From Isoetes taiwanensis (lineage: Eukaryota; Streptophyta; Lycopodiopsida; Isoetales; Isoetaceae): a stretch of DNA of 64,000 nt. Numbering within the stretch: position 1 is the first letter of the stretch; every line of letters starts with the position of its first letter. Where the stretch lies: NCBI GenBank assembly GCA_021234155.1, contig JAJEKV010000020.1:10272181-10336180 (forward strand). Direction: 5' to 3'. Made by a program: the position numbers and the translations under genes. Below the pieces are notes generated by a model. The model searched no databases, was not told where the DNA came from, and worked only from the letters and a program-made list of their open reading frames with translations. This document shows positions 31,693 through 45,000 of this stretch, one piece after another.

Positions 31693-32375
31693 GGCCTCCA
31701 TAACGTAAACCCTACAATAACTTTGGCAAGGCGGGGTTTACGTTTTGGAGGCCATACCTTGATTGGATTAGGATCTTGCACAATGTCATGAGGTAGTGGG
31801 GGCGTTGATGCGGGAAGGCGGAGCCCTAAAACCTTCGAGCGGTTAGGCCAAAATGTCCTCTTGGAAGGTCACACGACGGGCAACTCTCCCCACCCGGGAA
31901 CTGTGATCTGACTACATAGCAGACTTCGAAACATCGACATTACCACGGAAGACCAGTTTTCGTGGGCCGGTTCCACCCTGCTCGGGGAAGCGCCAAAGTA
32001 GCTCATGTCCACACGTTAAGTAGTGAATTGGCCTTAAGCGGAGGTCGCGAATCTTGCCATGTAGAGGGGTTCGTTACTTCTTTTGCTGCAAAAAATGACG
32101 TGCAACTTGGTCCCTAGGGGTAAACCCCATTTGTTCCGGACGACATGGCGAAGTCTAATCTCCATTAAGACCTTTGTCTTTGCCCAAGCGACAAAGCCGC
32201 GTGGCTTTCTACATATTCATTTGCGGGACACTGCGCGATTTTGATATGTTCTCCGGGCCGGATCTTGAATGTTTTTGAACACGCTTGGGCGGGTTACTTG
32301 AAATTGGATTCAGCGATTGGGATGGGAAGCCCGGGCTCGGGAGGAGGCATTGGCATTTGCCCTCCGGGAGGCACT
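31693..32375 (-). repeat. Cassette copy 6, inverted: hairpin hp6 plus type A spacer
   Basis: From GGCCTCCATAACGTAAACCC onward the sequence is the reverse complement of a type A cassette read backwards from its end. Landmarks in reverse order are GGATCTTGCACAATGTCATG, GCCAAAGTAGCTCATGTCC, GACATGGCGAAGTCTAATCT and GGCATTTGCCCTCC. The hairpin here is the best preserved (20-nt arms, one mismatch). Together with copies 1-3 it makes a ~650-base inverted repeat. Confidence 0.9.
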
Positions 32376-32439
32376 AGTGGAAAGCACGCCTCGGTAACCT
32401 TTTGTGATGTCCAGGTCTCGGGGTCGGCCTCTCCAGCAT

Positions 32440-34600
32440 GCCCGCGTGAGCTCCAACATGCCACATGGGCTCCAACATGCCTCGTGAGCTCTAGCATGCC
32501 ACCCTAGGCTCCAAGCGTGCCAACGCAGGCTCAAACATGCCACCTAGGGTTCAAACATGCCAAGGTGGCTCCACACGCCACCCAGGCTCAAGCGTGCCAA
32601 GGTGGCTCCCTCCACCACCTAGGCTCCAACATGCCACGTAGGGCTCCAACATGCCACCTGGGCTCCAACGTACCACCCTAAACCAGCATGCCCGTGAAAC
32701 CCACATGCCACTTAGCATGCCACCTAGGCTCCAACATGCCAACGGGCTCCAACGTACCACGTGAGGCTCAACATGCCACGTGAGTTTAACATGCCACATA
32801 AGGGACTCCAACATGCTAAAGTTGCCCAACGTGCCATCTGGGCTCCAGCATTACCAAGGTGGCTCAACATGCCACCCTAGGCTCCAATATGCCACCAAGG
32901 CTTCCAACATGTCACGTAGGTTCCAACATGCCACCTAGGCTCTAACATGCCTCGTGGAGCTCTAGCATGCCACCTAGGCTCCAGCGTGCCACCCTGGGCT
33001 CCAACATGCCAAGGTGGCTCCAACATGCCACCTAGCTCCAAGCATGCCAAGGTGGCTCCAAACCTCGCCACCCAGGGCCCAACAGTACCACCTAGGCTCC
33101 AACATGCCACGTGGGCTCCAACATGCCACCCAAGCATGCCACCTAGGCTCCAACATGCCACGGGCTCAACATGCCACGTGAGCTCTAACTGCCCACATAG
33201 GCTCCAACATGCCAAGTTGGCTCCCAGCGTGCCACCTAGGCTCCAAGCACGCAGGGTGGCTCAAATATGCCACCTAGGCTCCAACATGCCACCAAGGCTT
33301 CAAACAGCCACGTAGGCTCCAACATGCCACCTAGGCTCCAACATGCCAAGGTGGCTCCAACATACCACCTAGGCTCAAGCGTGCCAAGGTGGCTCAAACA
33401 TGCCACCTAGGCTCAATATGCCGCGTGGGCTCCAACATGCCACCCTGGGTCTAACATGCCACCCTACGCCCAACATGCCCACGTGGAAACCAACATGCCA
33501 CCTAGGCTCCAAACATGCCACCCAGGCTCCAACATACCAAGTGTTTCCAACATGCCACGTGGAGGCTCAACATGCCGTAGGCTCCAACATGCCTCGTGAG
33601 CTCATCATGCATGCCACCTGGGCTCGAGCGTGCCACCCAGGGCTCCAATATGCCACCCTGGGCCCAATGCCATGGTATTCCAACATGCCACATAGTTTCA
33701 AAGCGTTGCCAAGATGGCTCCAAACGTACCACCTAGGCTCCAACATGCCATGTAGGCTCCAACATGCCAACTAGGTTTCCAACATGCCACCCACGCCTCC
33801 TGGGACATGCCGTGGTTTCCAATGTACCACGGTATGCCAACCGCCCAACACGGCCACCCAGGCTCCAACATACCACGGGCTCCCGTAACGGTGAGCTCCA
33901 ACATGCCAAGTTCAACGCACACCCTCCGCCAAACATGCCAAGGTGTGGCTCACAACATGCCACTGGAAGCCGTATGCCAAGGTTGAAACCAAACATGCCT
34001 ACCTAGGCTCCAACATGCCACTTTGGTGGCCCGGCAGTACGCCACCCCAGACTCAAACATGCCAAGGTGGCTCAAACATACTACCTAGGCTCCAATACGC
34101 CAATTGGGCTCAAAATGATGCCACATGGCTTCAACATGCCACCACCTAAGACTCCAACATACCAAGGTGAGCTCAAACAACACCACATGGGCTCCAACAT
34201 ATTTCACCTAGGGCTCCAACATGCCATCTCCAACACGCCAAGGTGTCTCAAACATGCCCGTGGGCTCCAACATGCCAAGGTGGCTTAACATGCCAACCTG
34301 AGCTCAAACATGCCAAGGTGGCTCAAACATGCCACCCTAGGCTCCAACATGACAAAATGGCTCAAACATGCCACCTAGGCTCAACATGCTCAAACTGTGC
34401 CATGCTCCAACATGCAACCTTATGTCCAACCTGCCAAGGTGGCTCCAAACATGACACGTGGGCTCCAAACATGCCACCCTAGACTCTAACATGCCATCTG
34501 GGCTCCAAGATGCCAAGGTGGCTCAAACATGCCACCTAGGCTCTCCAACATGCCACGTGGGCTCAATATGACATGTTGGTGCCTGGGTGGTTTTAACATG
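32440..34600. repeat. Minisatellite, ~19-20-bp unit, on the order of 100 copies
   Basis: The unit is GGCTCCAACATGCCACCTA with two common variants, CCAAGGTGG and CCACGTGG, mixed irregularly. It begins directly after the inverted cassette. ORFs of 60-124 codons in several frames on both strands translate the repeat and show no real protein signature. Confidence 0.95.
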
Positions 34601-34619
34601 CTGGGTGGGTTCAAACACC

Positions 34620-37600
34620 CACTGGGGTCATCAGCGGGGTTTTACATGGCATTCTTGGCAATGGTTCTAAAAAAGAAAGATGTCTTGCCATTTTGTAGGA
34701 TTTGGATAAGTGCGGGTAGCTACGTTTGCATCTGCCGAAACTCCAACCTCCCCGCTCAACCTTGAAACTCGCTAGGCGGTGCTTGATTGTGAAAAAGCTA
34801 AGTGGGCGCGGATTCAGGAGGGTGTACAGGATGGATGGTGTTAAAACCAAAGTTGCATTGCCTTGGTGTTTGTGGCTCTGGGGTGAGGCCATTCTTGACT
34901 GGAGTTGAATCCTCGGTCCGGACAAAGAAGGATTTATTTCCCTTTGTGTCTTTATTTCTTTGTTTTGTTTCTTTCTACAAAGGTCGGATTGGAGGCAATT
35001 TGAATCGTGCGAGAATGTCAAAGGCGTTGGAGATTCATTCCCGGCTTAAGGCGGCCATTGCGGTTGGAGATGCAAAACATGGCAAGAAAGTTTTAGTTGT
35101 TTGTTTGATTCAAAAGTTCTTGCCTCCTCGAATGCTCCAAATAAGCTATAATGTAATTATCTTTAGGACCCAAAATGCGAGTTGGGCATTTATTTTGATA
35201 AAGTAAAACTGCGTAAAAACATTGCGATTCGCTCAAATTAAATCTTTCAAGAGCTAGTATCATATTAATGTGCCTTTGCACCATTGAAAGTTGCACATGG
35301 AATGCGGTGAAAAAATGGTCGTTGATCTAGCACAATGGAAGGCATATTAAATAGGATCAATGTTCACAAATAATATAAAAACATCCCATTAAGTAGTTGA
35401 TTTAGTAGATTATTATACATTGAAAATTTGAGAATTAAAATATGTGTAAAAAAATACGCCCCATCAAATATTTAATTGAAGATAAATGCCCAAATGGTGA
35501 TCTTGCATTAGTATGATCTTATTGGCTCTATTTTTAGCAGCAGTTCTTGTGATGAGATGGGCCAGTGAAGATCATGATCCTAGATCTTATAATCTTGCGG
35601 GTAAAAATGAAGGGCTGAGATTTCTTTACGCATTCCTTTCTTGTGCCATTGCTTTGCTTTCTCCAGCTATGGCGCCATTGCTACTCGGCTATATTTGTTG
35701 CTTGTGCATGTCCACGATGCTATGGGCGCTATGGTGGATTCGAGGCTATGGTGCATATCATTCAAGCTATGGATCAAGATGGCGCATTTCAAGTTTCTTT
35801 GGCGGATGCAGCTTTGTATTTCTACATTGCTCTCATCTTCCGGCTCTTTGCTCTACGTAATGCCATCAGGCTCTCTGCCTCCTTGAAATCCTTTCTTTGG
35901 TAGGATCTCTGCTGACTTTAGCAATGCCATTTGCTCTACGTCTTAGGCTCTTTGCTCTACGTAATGCCATCGACTCTCTGCCCTCCTTGAAATCCTGCTC
36001 TTGCCTTCCTTGAAATCCTCCACCGCCCATATTTTGAAGCGAACTCCTCACACACAAGGAAAATGGGGCTGTTGCCTGGCTCTTCTTAGCAATTACATTT
36101 GCTTTCTTGGGAGTGATGGCCTCTTCTTTAATATCATGTTCTTCATATTCTTTCCTACTTGCCTTTGGGCTCGGGGCTCATACTGGGCACTCCACCTTTC
36201 TTGGAAGGATTTGGAGCTCATAATAAGCTTTCAAGGTACCTTATAAGTGATCCAATATTTTTCACACTTCTTATTCAACCCCAACAATCACAATTCCCTA
36301 ACGGAAAATGTCGACTTTTAACATCGTCGTCTTGAAGTTGGACTAGTTTTTGCTAGTTATCGGAAGGTGAATCGAGCATTTTCTAAGCACATGGTACTTT
36401 CGGTTTTCTTTGGCTTCTTAGAATGAAGAAGATCGGGTATGCGTGGAGCTCTACCGAGGGTAGATCTGTGAGAGAAGCAGAAAGATTATCATGAAATCCT
36501 CTAATTTCTTTCTCCGCGTTCTTTCGTTGTCTTCATGCTCGCACCTTCTTTCTCCACGTTCTTCATATACACTTTTTGCGTGGAAGAATTGTTCCCGCAA
36601 CTCCTTTGGTTCAAAGCGGTGGGGCGGCGCTGTTTCTTGAACAAAGATCTGAGGTTCTTTTTAGTATTTTATTATGTTTTGCAATTTTTGTATTCTGGTA
36701 CATTCTTGGGTTGAAGGAAGAAGATAGCTGACAAATATGTCGGTAGTCGGTGACAGGCGGCATGGAGCGAGGTAATAAATGCTTCTAGTTGTGCCTTTTG
36801 CTCCAATCTAGTAATCTTCTTGATCAATCACATTTTTTACATCACATTCATCTTGGGTCTGAAACTTTTATCCTTAATTCATCTTGGATTTAATTTTTGA
36901 CTTTTCTTTTTGTATACATTATTTCTTGATTTATTTTTGTAAAAGGTGAAAACTGAAGCAATGGGCCCTCTCGATGGCATGACGAGTTCAATAGGCCTCT
37001 CCCTTAAGTTCAAATCCAGTTATTGTGCGACGGGAATACAACAGGGTGAATCCGTCCTCACAGTTCATTCATTTTTGCTAGATAATGCAATGGAATAAAA
37101 TAAGTAAAGGATCAATTGTGTTTAACCTTAACTATTAATTCAATTGTTTGAACTTTAACCATTGAATGTTTTAATCTAGTTATCTTGGGTTGCAATCTAG
37201 TTTAGTATGTATAAATGAGAATGGAATATGGCATATTATACTTTATATTATGCTTTATATGGACTTGTTTAGGATTCGATTCCCAAAAGGCTTTTTACAA
37301 TAAAAAAGATAGATACAAAATTCATAATATATATTAACTTTAAGTGATATAGCCTATAGTAATTTTTTATATTAATGTGCCTTGCGTGTCAACATTTGAT
37401 TTGTTAGAAGATATATTAGAAACAATACCTTGTTTTTCCTACGTGTAATAATAATGCTTTATTATTTCAATGTCACGATATCTATATTTGATTGGCTAGA
37501 ATAATGTTTTATTTAAAACTATGCCATGTCATCCAATATCTCATTAAGGTCTAGAAACTCATTTTTTCTCACGTATTATTATATTACTTTTACATTCTCA

Positions 37601-38780
37601 TATTTTAGAAACAATAGCTAGATTCCAACTGTGCATGTAGTGTTTAAGTAAGAATTAAAAAAAAGGCCATCGTGGTTTTCCTAATTTTTTGCAAAAACAA
37701 CACTTGAAGCAGCGATGTCCATATTGAAAAAGACTTTGTTTGGCTTATTTTTCAATTTCCTACACGATGTTCTTTTTATAGTTCTTTTATTTCTAGTGTT
37801 GTAATTTGGTTTTGGTGTAGTAAAATTAAAACCTCTGGCGTGATATTTTAAAAGCTAAACAGCGTGGTTTACAAAAACAACGGCGAAGGAAAAAAAAGTA
37901 CCGCGTTGACAAAAGTCACAAGAAACTATACCAATTTTTCTGGCGTGGATTTTTTACGCCAAAAGGCAGCGGGTGGAAAATTTTTGCCAAAAAACCAGCA
38001 TCTCTTTGGCTGAAATCAGGATAAGCAGTAATACTTTTGAGACCATTTCTTGTTGTTTTGGCATAAAACAACGCCGTACAACCAAAAACAGCGCTGGACC
38101 AAAAATTGGGGTCGGTGTGTTTGAGACTGCATTTAAGTTTGCATACGTGGGGATCGTTCACTCTTCCATTTCCTATTTCCATTTAAATGGGATAGATCAC
38201 TCTTCTATGGCGAGGATCAAGTTTATTGCAAAGTGCCAGTAAGAGTTAGATTACTTCCGACCACCTTGAAGTAGAGACACTAAGCGGAGATTGTGGCTTA
38301 AATTCTCTCTTGTCTGGAGGTGAATCATTTTGCAAAGAAAGGCTGCCGGTCTCGTAATGTCCAGTAGGTGGATGGAAGCGTGCATGCAGGCGATGAGCAA
38401 CCGGAGATGCACATAGAAGCTCATGGCTATGACCTTCATGGTATACGTTCTATCTTCTAAGCTACTTGGCTATATGGATTTCTCACCATTTCTGGACAAA
38501 TTTTTGTGTAATATAGTGTTTTTTGTGTAAAGTTTTAGATAGCTTTTCTAAGTGATGAACTTTTACGTAAGCTCTTGAATGAGTAACTTTAATTATGATT
38601 GAATGTAAGCTTACTTGATACATATTATGATAATATATTACAGATTTCCCCATAAAGTGTTCTGTCCTTTACATGCACATGCAATATTTCTCCTCATTGA
38701 TTCAAGTTTATCTTTGTTTTACGCATGAGATAACCTAAACCTCGGTTGATCCTCTAGGTTTAACTGCCGAACTGCGATAT
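34620..38780. other. Unassigned region, with a 104-bp duplication at 35841-35996
   Basis: The plus-strand ORF at 35513-35860 would be very hydrophobic (two or three potential membrane spans) but shows no family motif, and further hydrophobic pieces in other frames follow to 36200. GGCTCTTTGCTCTACGTAAT then CCTTGAAATCCT is duplicated ~104 bases apart. The ORF pair at 37916-38242 is antisense-overlapping and unrecognised. A possible B-box motif (AAGTTCAAATCC) is at 37007. Confidence 0.4.
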
Positions 38781-38784
38781 TCAA

Positions 38785-39090
38785 GCCAAATAGTTTTAAC
38801 TGCGGATATTGCTTTTAAATTTTCTGCCGGTTTGACTTTGGTGAACAAGTGGGATTAGGATTTGCCATATTCTTCATCAATATCAATCTGATGATTCCAA
38901 ATCAATATGAGTAATGTTACATTATGTCTGTTACAATATTAAATAGTTTTAACCACGAGATATTACTTTAGAATTACATCATTTGTTTGAACTTTGAAAT
39001 TTGAACAATTTGGGATCCAGATTTGCCATATTCTTCATCGATATCGATGCAATGATTCCAAATCAATAACAAATCATGTTACATTATAAT
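38785..39090. repeat. Tandem duplication, ~170-bp unit, two diverged copies
   Basis: AGTTTTAAC, GATATTRC, ATTTGCCATATTCTTCATC then GATATC and TGATTCCAAATCAATA occur in the same order in 38790-38940 and 38945-39075. Confidence 0.75.
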
Positions 39091-39099
39091 ACGATAAAA

Positions 39100-41830
39100 A
39101 AGCAAAATAGAAAGAATATAAGTGAGAAAAGAGTTATATTCCAAGATAAATCGAGAAGCACTTGTGAAATTATTATCGATTAATACTTGTATTTCTTGAT
39201 ACTCCTTGGCTTTCAAGAGCCTTATCGAAAATTCAATTAATAGATTGGCGAACCTACGCTTCCACATTGCTCCCGACTTCTAACCGGGTCCTTCGACCAT
39301 GGTTTTAGATGTTAGGCCCGAGAGTCACCATCTCTTCTAGATGGTTGGTAAAGTGTTGAACTTCTTCATCTGTGTGGGTATTCTTAAAACCACGGTACAA
39401 CTATAATAGATTCAACAATGTTATGGTGCATCCATGCTCCCACTTCATTGGGAATAAACCTTGCTCAACTCCTTCAACAAAATAGGCTTCCTGTATATCG
39501 GCACAGATGCCGTATTTGTGCACTTTCACTGAAGACCATATGATAAAAATAAAGCTTTCTCGAGCAGCTTTTCAAACATTTGATTTAGAATAGGAGTGCC
39601 ATTCTTTCATTGTTGACAAAATGGCAATCTTGAAGTTATCCATGCACCCTCCAGAAGCTCCTTAGCCTTCGGGCACAATACAGCTATCTTTGTGTGATTA
39701 AGGTGCTTTAGTTACTGTCAAAACTTCCAACTTACGACAATGGCTCGGTATTCTCGAAATAGCTAACTTGGGAGCTTCTCTAGCTCAAAAATCAAAAGCT
39801 TTTTATGCGACTTCTGTCTTTGTTACATGGAGACTTGGAGAATTTGCTTTGATACTTATTCGTTTAAATTTTCTACTACTTTTGACCGTTAGAGCCCTTT
39901 TGCATTTCTGGAAGGAAATGGCACTGAAAATAAACGAAATGTCGAAACCTTTAGCAAAAAAAAAAAATTAAAAATTACCGGTGAAGCGATTCTTGTGATT
40001 GTGTTCGATGAGGATGTCTCTTTCTTTGTCTTCTGGCTGGACTAAATGATGAAATGGAAGACTACTACTGGGTTTGTTGGCATATTATCATTTTCTTTGC
40101 ACCAATAAACTTTGATTGAGATAAGTAGCCTTCCCCATTGACAGCGGACTGCCCACATGGGTTTATTTCCACAGGTGATGAGCCGGTGTCGCAGCTCATC
40201 TTTGCAGCATGTTCATTCGCTTTGCTCTGACATTACTGACTAAATTGACAACGTAGCAATAACAAACACATTTCTGCCGGCCTAGTTTATTCAAACCATT
40301 ACAGTGAAATCATTATGGAAATCTTTGGCTCATTCTCTTCATGAAATATCAGCTCTTTTGTTTTGCAGCCGACTTCCGCAATGCCTATCTTGATGAGTGT
40401 CCTTGAGCCATCTAGATGTATAAATAAAATCATTTGCTATGCAACAACATACCTTGAGACTTGTGGACTACTCTTTGGAGCAAAACCAAGAGAGCAACCT
40501 ATCATGTAATTACTCCCTTTAGCATAAAAGCTGATCCATTTGAACATATAATTACACGGATGAATCAAGATTGTAGTGTTTGGCTCAATAGACATCGATT
40601 TTTCGACTATCGTGCAATTCGGGTCTTGATTCCAAACCGATTGGCGATTGTCCTTTGACTATCGTGTTTTTGCAAATGTGAAGGGTATATATACATGGTC
40701 ATGCTTTTTAGAAGATGCAATAATCCGCACATTAAACATTTTTAGATTTGTTGTCGTAATCATTGTCATACCTGCTTTGTGAAATAATGTCCGCCTTACC
40801 CTTCCGTTGTTAATCTAGTTGTCAACGTCTTGGCATAAGTTTATGTTCTTGTGGGATATGATATGGATCTTGGGGTGCGAATTTAACACTAATTCAATTC
40901 TACATTTCCATATACAGTAACATTCATTGAGATTCTTGTGTGAAATTTGAAAATAATGAATACAATAGCATGCGAATCTAGGGTTATGCTAATGTTGGAC
41001 TCCACGCTGCCCATCCAAGAAAAGCGACCGCATGATTTTGACATGTATTATATCCACAATTGGTATAACAACATATTTGTGAAACAGCGCAAAAAAAAAA
41101 AAAAAAAAAAACACTGTTCAGCATGTTCATTAGGAAAATCATGGCATGGCGGAAAGGCTCACTGATACTCACGCAACATGCCACATGATAGTACATGTCT
41201 ACACTTTCGATAATAATGATTGGCAAGAGCATATCATCCAATGTCGATGAAACCTACCCACAAAATGGGCGTACTTCATTCAAATTAATGCTCAAATCTT
41301 CCTTCATACTATGAACAATGGCCGGTGTTTATGCGGGGCGAAACAAGGATCGAACTCAAAATGTTTGCACATCTTTGGATCGAGATGCCAAAACCCACCC
41401 TCATAAGGCGGGGCCTCAATTTGTTTAGCTGCTCCAATGGACATCTCTAGAAATCTCTACAATTTAGTAAGATCATTGAGCTTACTTCAAAGTGAACCCA
41501 ATTCTTCAGAATCTCTTTCTTGCAAGTCAATTCTTTGCCTCAACTTTTACCTCCTTAGCTGCACTTGAGAGCTTTTGTGCAAATCTTGGTACTTCTTAAT
41601 CTATTTATTACCTTCTTTTTCAAGCTTCTAAACCTTTAATATTTTCTTTGGTAAACATATAAGTCACTTAGTTGTAGTTCGATGGTCGACATTCACATCT
41701 GTGCTCGCAATAGAAATCCATTCCTCAATATCCTCGACATCCTCACAAAACACAAAGAGACACTAAATTAGAATATTGAATAAATTAGATAAACAATTGT
41801 TTGCCATTAACTTGCAGCTATAAGACCTAA
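39100..41830. other. Unassigned region; possible minus-strand coding pieces at 39240-39560
   Basis: On the minus strand, frames at 39300-39500 read EAYFVEGVEQGLFPMKWEHG and RGFKNTHTDEEVQHFTNHLE, which look protein-like, but I cannot name a family. A 20-base A-run sits at 41091-41111, and a GAGTTCGATCC B-box-like motif on the minus strand near 41349. No coherent gene was assembled. Confidence 0.35.
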
Positions 41831-41834
41831 GTTA

Positions 41835-42005
41835 CCAAGGCAGCAACCTGACCTATGGGACACAAGCTTCCAGGCGCAGGCATATCTTTGACTACCTATG
41901 ACACAAGCTTCAAGGCTGGAAGGCGCAACTTTGACCTGGATACAAGCTTCAGGCGCAAGCGCTTGACTTTGACTATGGGACTACTAAGCTTCAAGGCAGG
42001 CTGCA
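41835..42005. repeat. Tandem repeat, ~45-bp unit, four copies
   Basis: The unit is about TTTGACTATGGGACACAAGC then TTCAAGGCGCAGG. It recurs four times with small indels and contains a HindIII site (AAGCTT) in each copy. Confidence 0.85.
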
Positions 42006-42009
42006 TGAC

Positions 42010-45000
42010 ACACTCTCTCTCACTGGCGTTTGAATGCCAACTACTAAAGTGCACTGATTGAGGCCGGGGCTGTAAATAGTAAGGCATGATACATACCCGC
42101 AACAAGCAGCGTAGCTTCCACACACCAATTGCAAGCTACATGGCTGGAGACTGATTGTTAAGATGGTAGTAAACATTAACTGGAACATGTGCTTAAGCTT
42201 ATGGCTGCAACTCACAAATGCATGCTTTTACCTATGAGTTAGCTATGATTCATTTGACTTACAACATATACAAGCACATGGCACACAACTATGAATACAA
42301 CAACATTTTTAGATTAACAAGAATGTACTACGAGGAAAATAAAATAAAAGAAACAACGATCAAATGAGTACACAGTATTTTTTTTTTGCATAATTGGCAT
42401 CATTCACAGGTCTTACATGTCACATTAGAGCTAACCTTAGATTTGTGATGGAAAACATCAACAAGCACTAAGCGCAATTGGAATATTGTCAGGCGAGGAA
42501 CAACATTTGTTGTAACTTTTTCGACCCATCTCATAATCATTGTTTGAGGTGCTCTACTCTTTGCGGTGACTTTGCATGCTTGTAGAAGCTCATCGATTTA
42601 TTTCAGCCATTGCAGTATGAAAATGCTACGCCAGTAGCGAGGCACACCGCTCTCCCTACAAAACGCTACTTCACAGTCATGTATTTTTGTATACAATGAT
42701 AGAAACTTTCCTTCTTGTTTCCTTCAATAATGCAGACCTATATAAGACTTACACCATTTACCTTTGGACCCCACATCTTTTCGCATGTCATTCTCATAGA
42801 AACATTCCTGTCCTCTAATTTATATAACTCATAAAGGTCAAACCTTTCTTTGCTCAAATTTAGGTGCATGGTTTAGTGCCTTCCATAGGGTCATAAACAT
42901 GAAACGAGTTCAAAATTGTAAACAAATTAAAAGAAATACTTTCAGAATTAAATGTAAAGGAATTTTGTAACAATTGGCTAGAGCGATTTTTGGTCCACAA
43001 GAGCTATTACAGGTTCTATATTTTTCACACTTTAGAAATATGAACTTCGGCGGCATGTAAATATTAAGACCCGGCATTATTCAACAAGGCTGCCTTTCGT
43101 GACCACATCCTGAAAAACACTAAGATCCAACAAGAAAGAAACACCAATTCTAACAAGAAAGGCGGAAGGTGGTATTTGCACCTGGTAACATCCTCACTGC
43201 TACATAAAGCATATTCGAGTCAATTACATGAGGTATACTAAAGTACTTAATAATTATGGTAAGAAGTTAGGGAAGATCACTTAAGTCACTCAATTTGTCT
43301 GAGCACTCAATTTAAAGAATATAAGATTACATGAACACACATTGGAGAAGGCGGCTAATGCAATAGAATAAGATTTATAACAAGAAAAAGAGAACTCAAG
43401 ATCGTTCTGAAGTCTTGGGAAGAAAAACAGGAAAGATCGAGGAAAACTTAATCTTGGTTTTAATTTGTGTGGCCGGAGGTGGGGCGATCAGATGACAAAG
43501 GGGCCGGAAAAGGTCGTGACAAAGAGATTTCTCCCTCCCATTCTTGCTATTTCATCTAATTCCTCCCTCTCCCAGATTAATTCGAAAATTCAAAATACCA
43601 CTTGACATTCTCACTAATTTTCTAACTACTTTAGTAGTTCGAAATAAAGAACTTTTACACTATATTGTTGCTTCTACCCACTTAGAAACATTATTAAAAC
43701 TAGTTATGGATGCCCGCGTTACTTGTGACTTTAGCCTGTTAACCAGAAAAGCATTTTCTATTTAAAATGTCCTTGAGCAAGTGCAAGGATTTCGTCATAT
43801 ATGGTAATATAATGTACTCGGGGCTTTCGCATGAACATGAACCTACTCTTATCAAAATGGGCATTGGAGGAGGGTGCAATTTGTCAAATATAAGGTGGTA
43901 GAGTTATAAGATATAAACCTCTTAATCTCCATAAATAGTGCTGATGGAAACCATTTTTTCTAAGAATAGTAGTTATTAAGAATAGTAGTTGTATACATAG
44001 TATTACATAGAACATATATTTCTAGTGGTCCTAATCGTCGAGGAGTTTGTTACATAATTGTCTCATTATGGGCTAACCATAAGATTTGTAAGACTTTGCA
44101 ATTTGGAAAAACTATATGATAAGGAGCCATAGCAACGTTTTAAGACTTGACCACTTTCGATCATACAAAACCATGGCCCGCTTTTGTTGCCAAGGTGTGC
44201 AACTCTAATTTTAAAGCAATTACATCTTTGACATATGAGATAGAAAACCACATGACCCCATCGCTAAGTTGTAACTCTAATTTTAATTCAATTATATCTT
44301 TGGCATATGAGATAGGAAGCATTTGTGACAATATTATTATTAGGGGTGACAAATACTTATAGAAATAGCAGAGATATATATTCATTTATTTGCTTTTGGG
44401 TAGTGGATAGTATCATTCAATTTGTAGACGTAATAACTTGACCTTAAAAGTAAAGTTACCTGAAAGTAATGGATAGGAGTTAGTAGATACAGAAGTGTGA
44501 TTGTCAAGAAGAGACAAATAGAGGCGATAAGCTCATTAGTCTTTCTTGCTAAACACATTTAGCATTTGTCAAAAGTAAGTGCAACATCAGAGAGACCATG
44601 AAAGTCATTAATACAAAGGTATGGTCTATTTAAACATACATTTTAAACAAATAAGTTTTGGAAGTCTTGCCGTTGAAATTACATAGCATTCAATAATAAA
44701 AATGCGTCGACCTAATGGACACCTTCCGGAACAAATGAGCCCACAATGATAACACCAAAGAAGAAAAAAACATTTATGCAAATGTTTCCCTATATTCCTG
44801 TTTCGACAATAACGCGTGTTGATATTGGCGAAGTGGGCGTTATTTGCTTTTGTAATTATTTATGTTATTGCCCTAATATGATTATCATCGATATATTAGC
44901 TTTGCTTTTATGGATTTTGATAGAAGAAAACAATGGGCATTAAATCTACCTCTAAGCTCTGACGAACATTTGGAATGAGAGAGATTCAAACTTATGCTCA

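Noticed and set aside
32947-33774. ORFs of 112-124 codons with repeated PPRLQHATWAPTC-like peptides
   Set aside because: They are direct translations of the ~20-bp minisatellite, open in several frames on both strands, with no protein signature.
32440-34600. CRISPR-like array
   Set aside because: Units are ~20 bp without distinct spacers and highly variable. This is a eukaryotic minisatellite.
35513-35860. 115-codon hydrophobic ORF as a membrane protein gene
   Set aside because: No family motif, no promoter, and the hydrophobic pieces continue in other frames near a local duplication. Not enough to call a gene.
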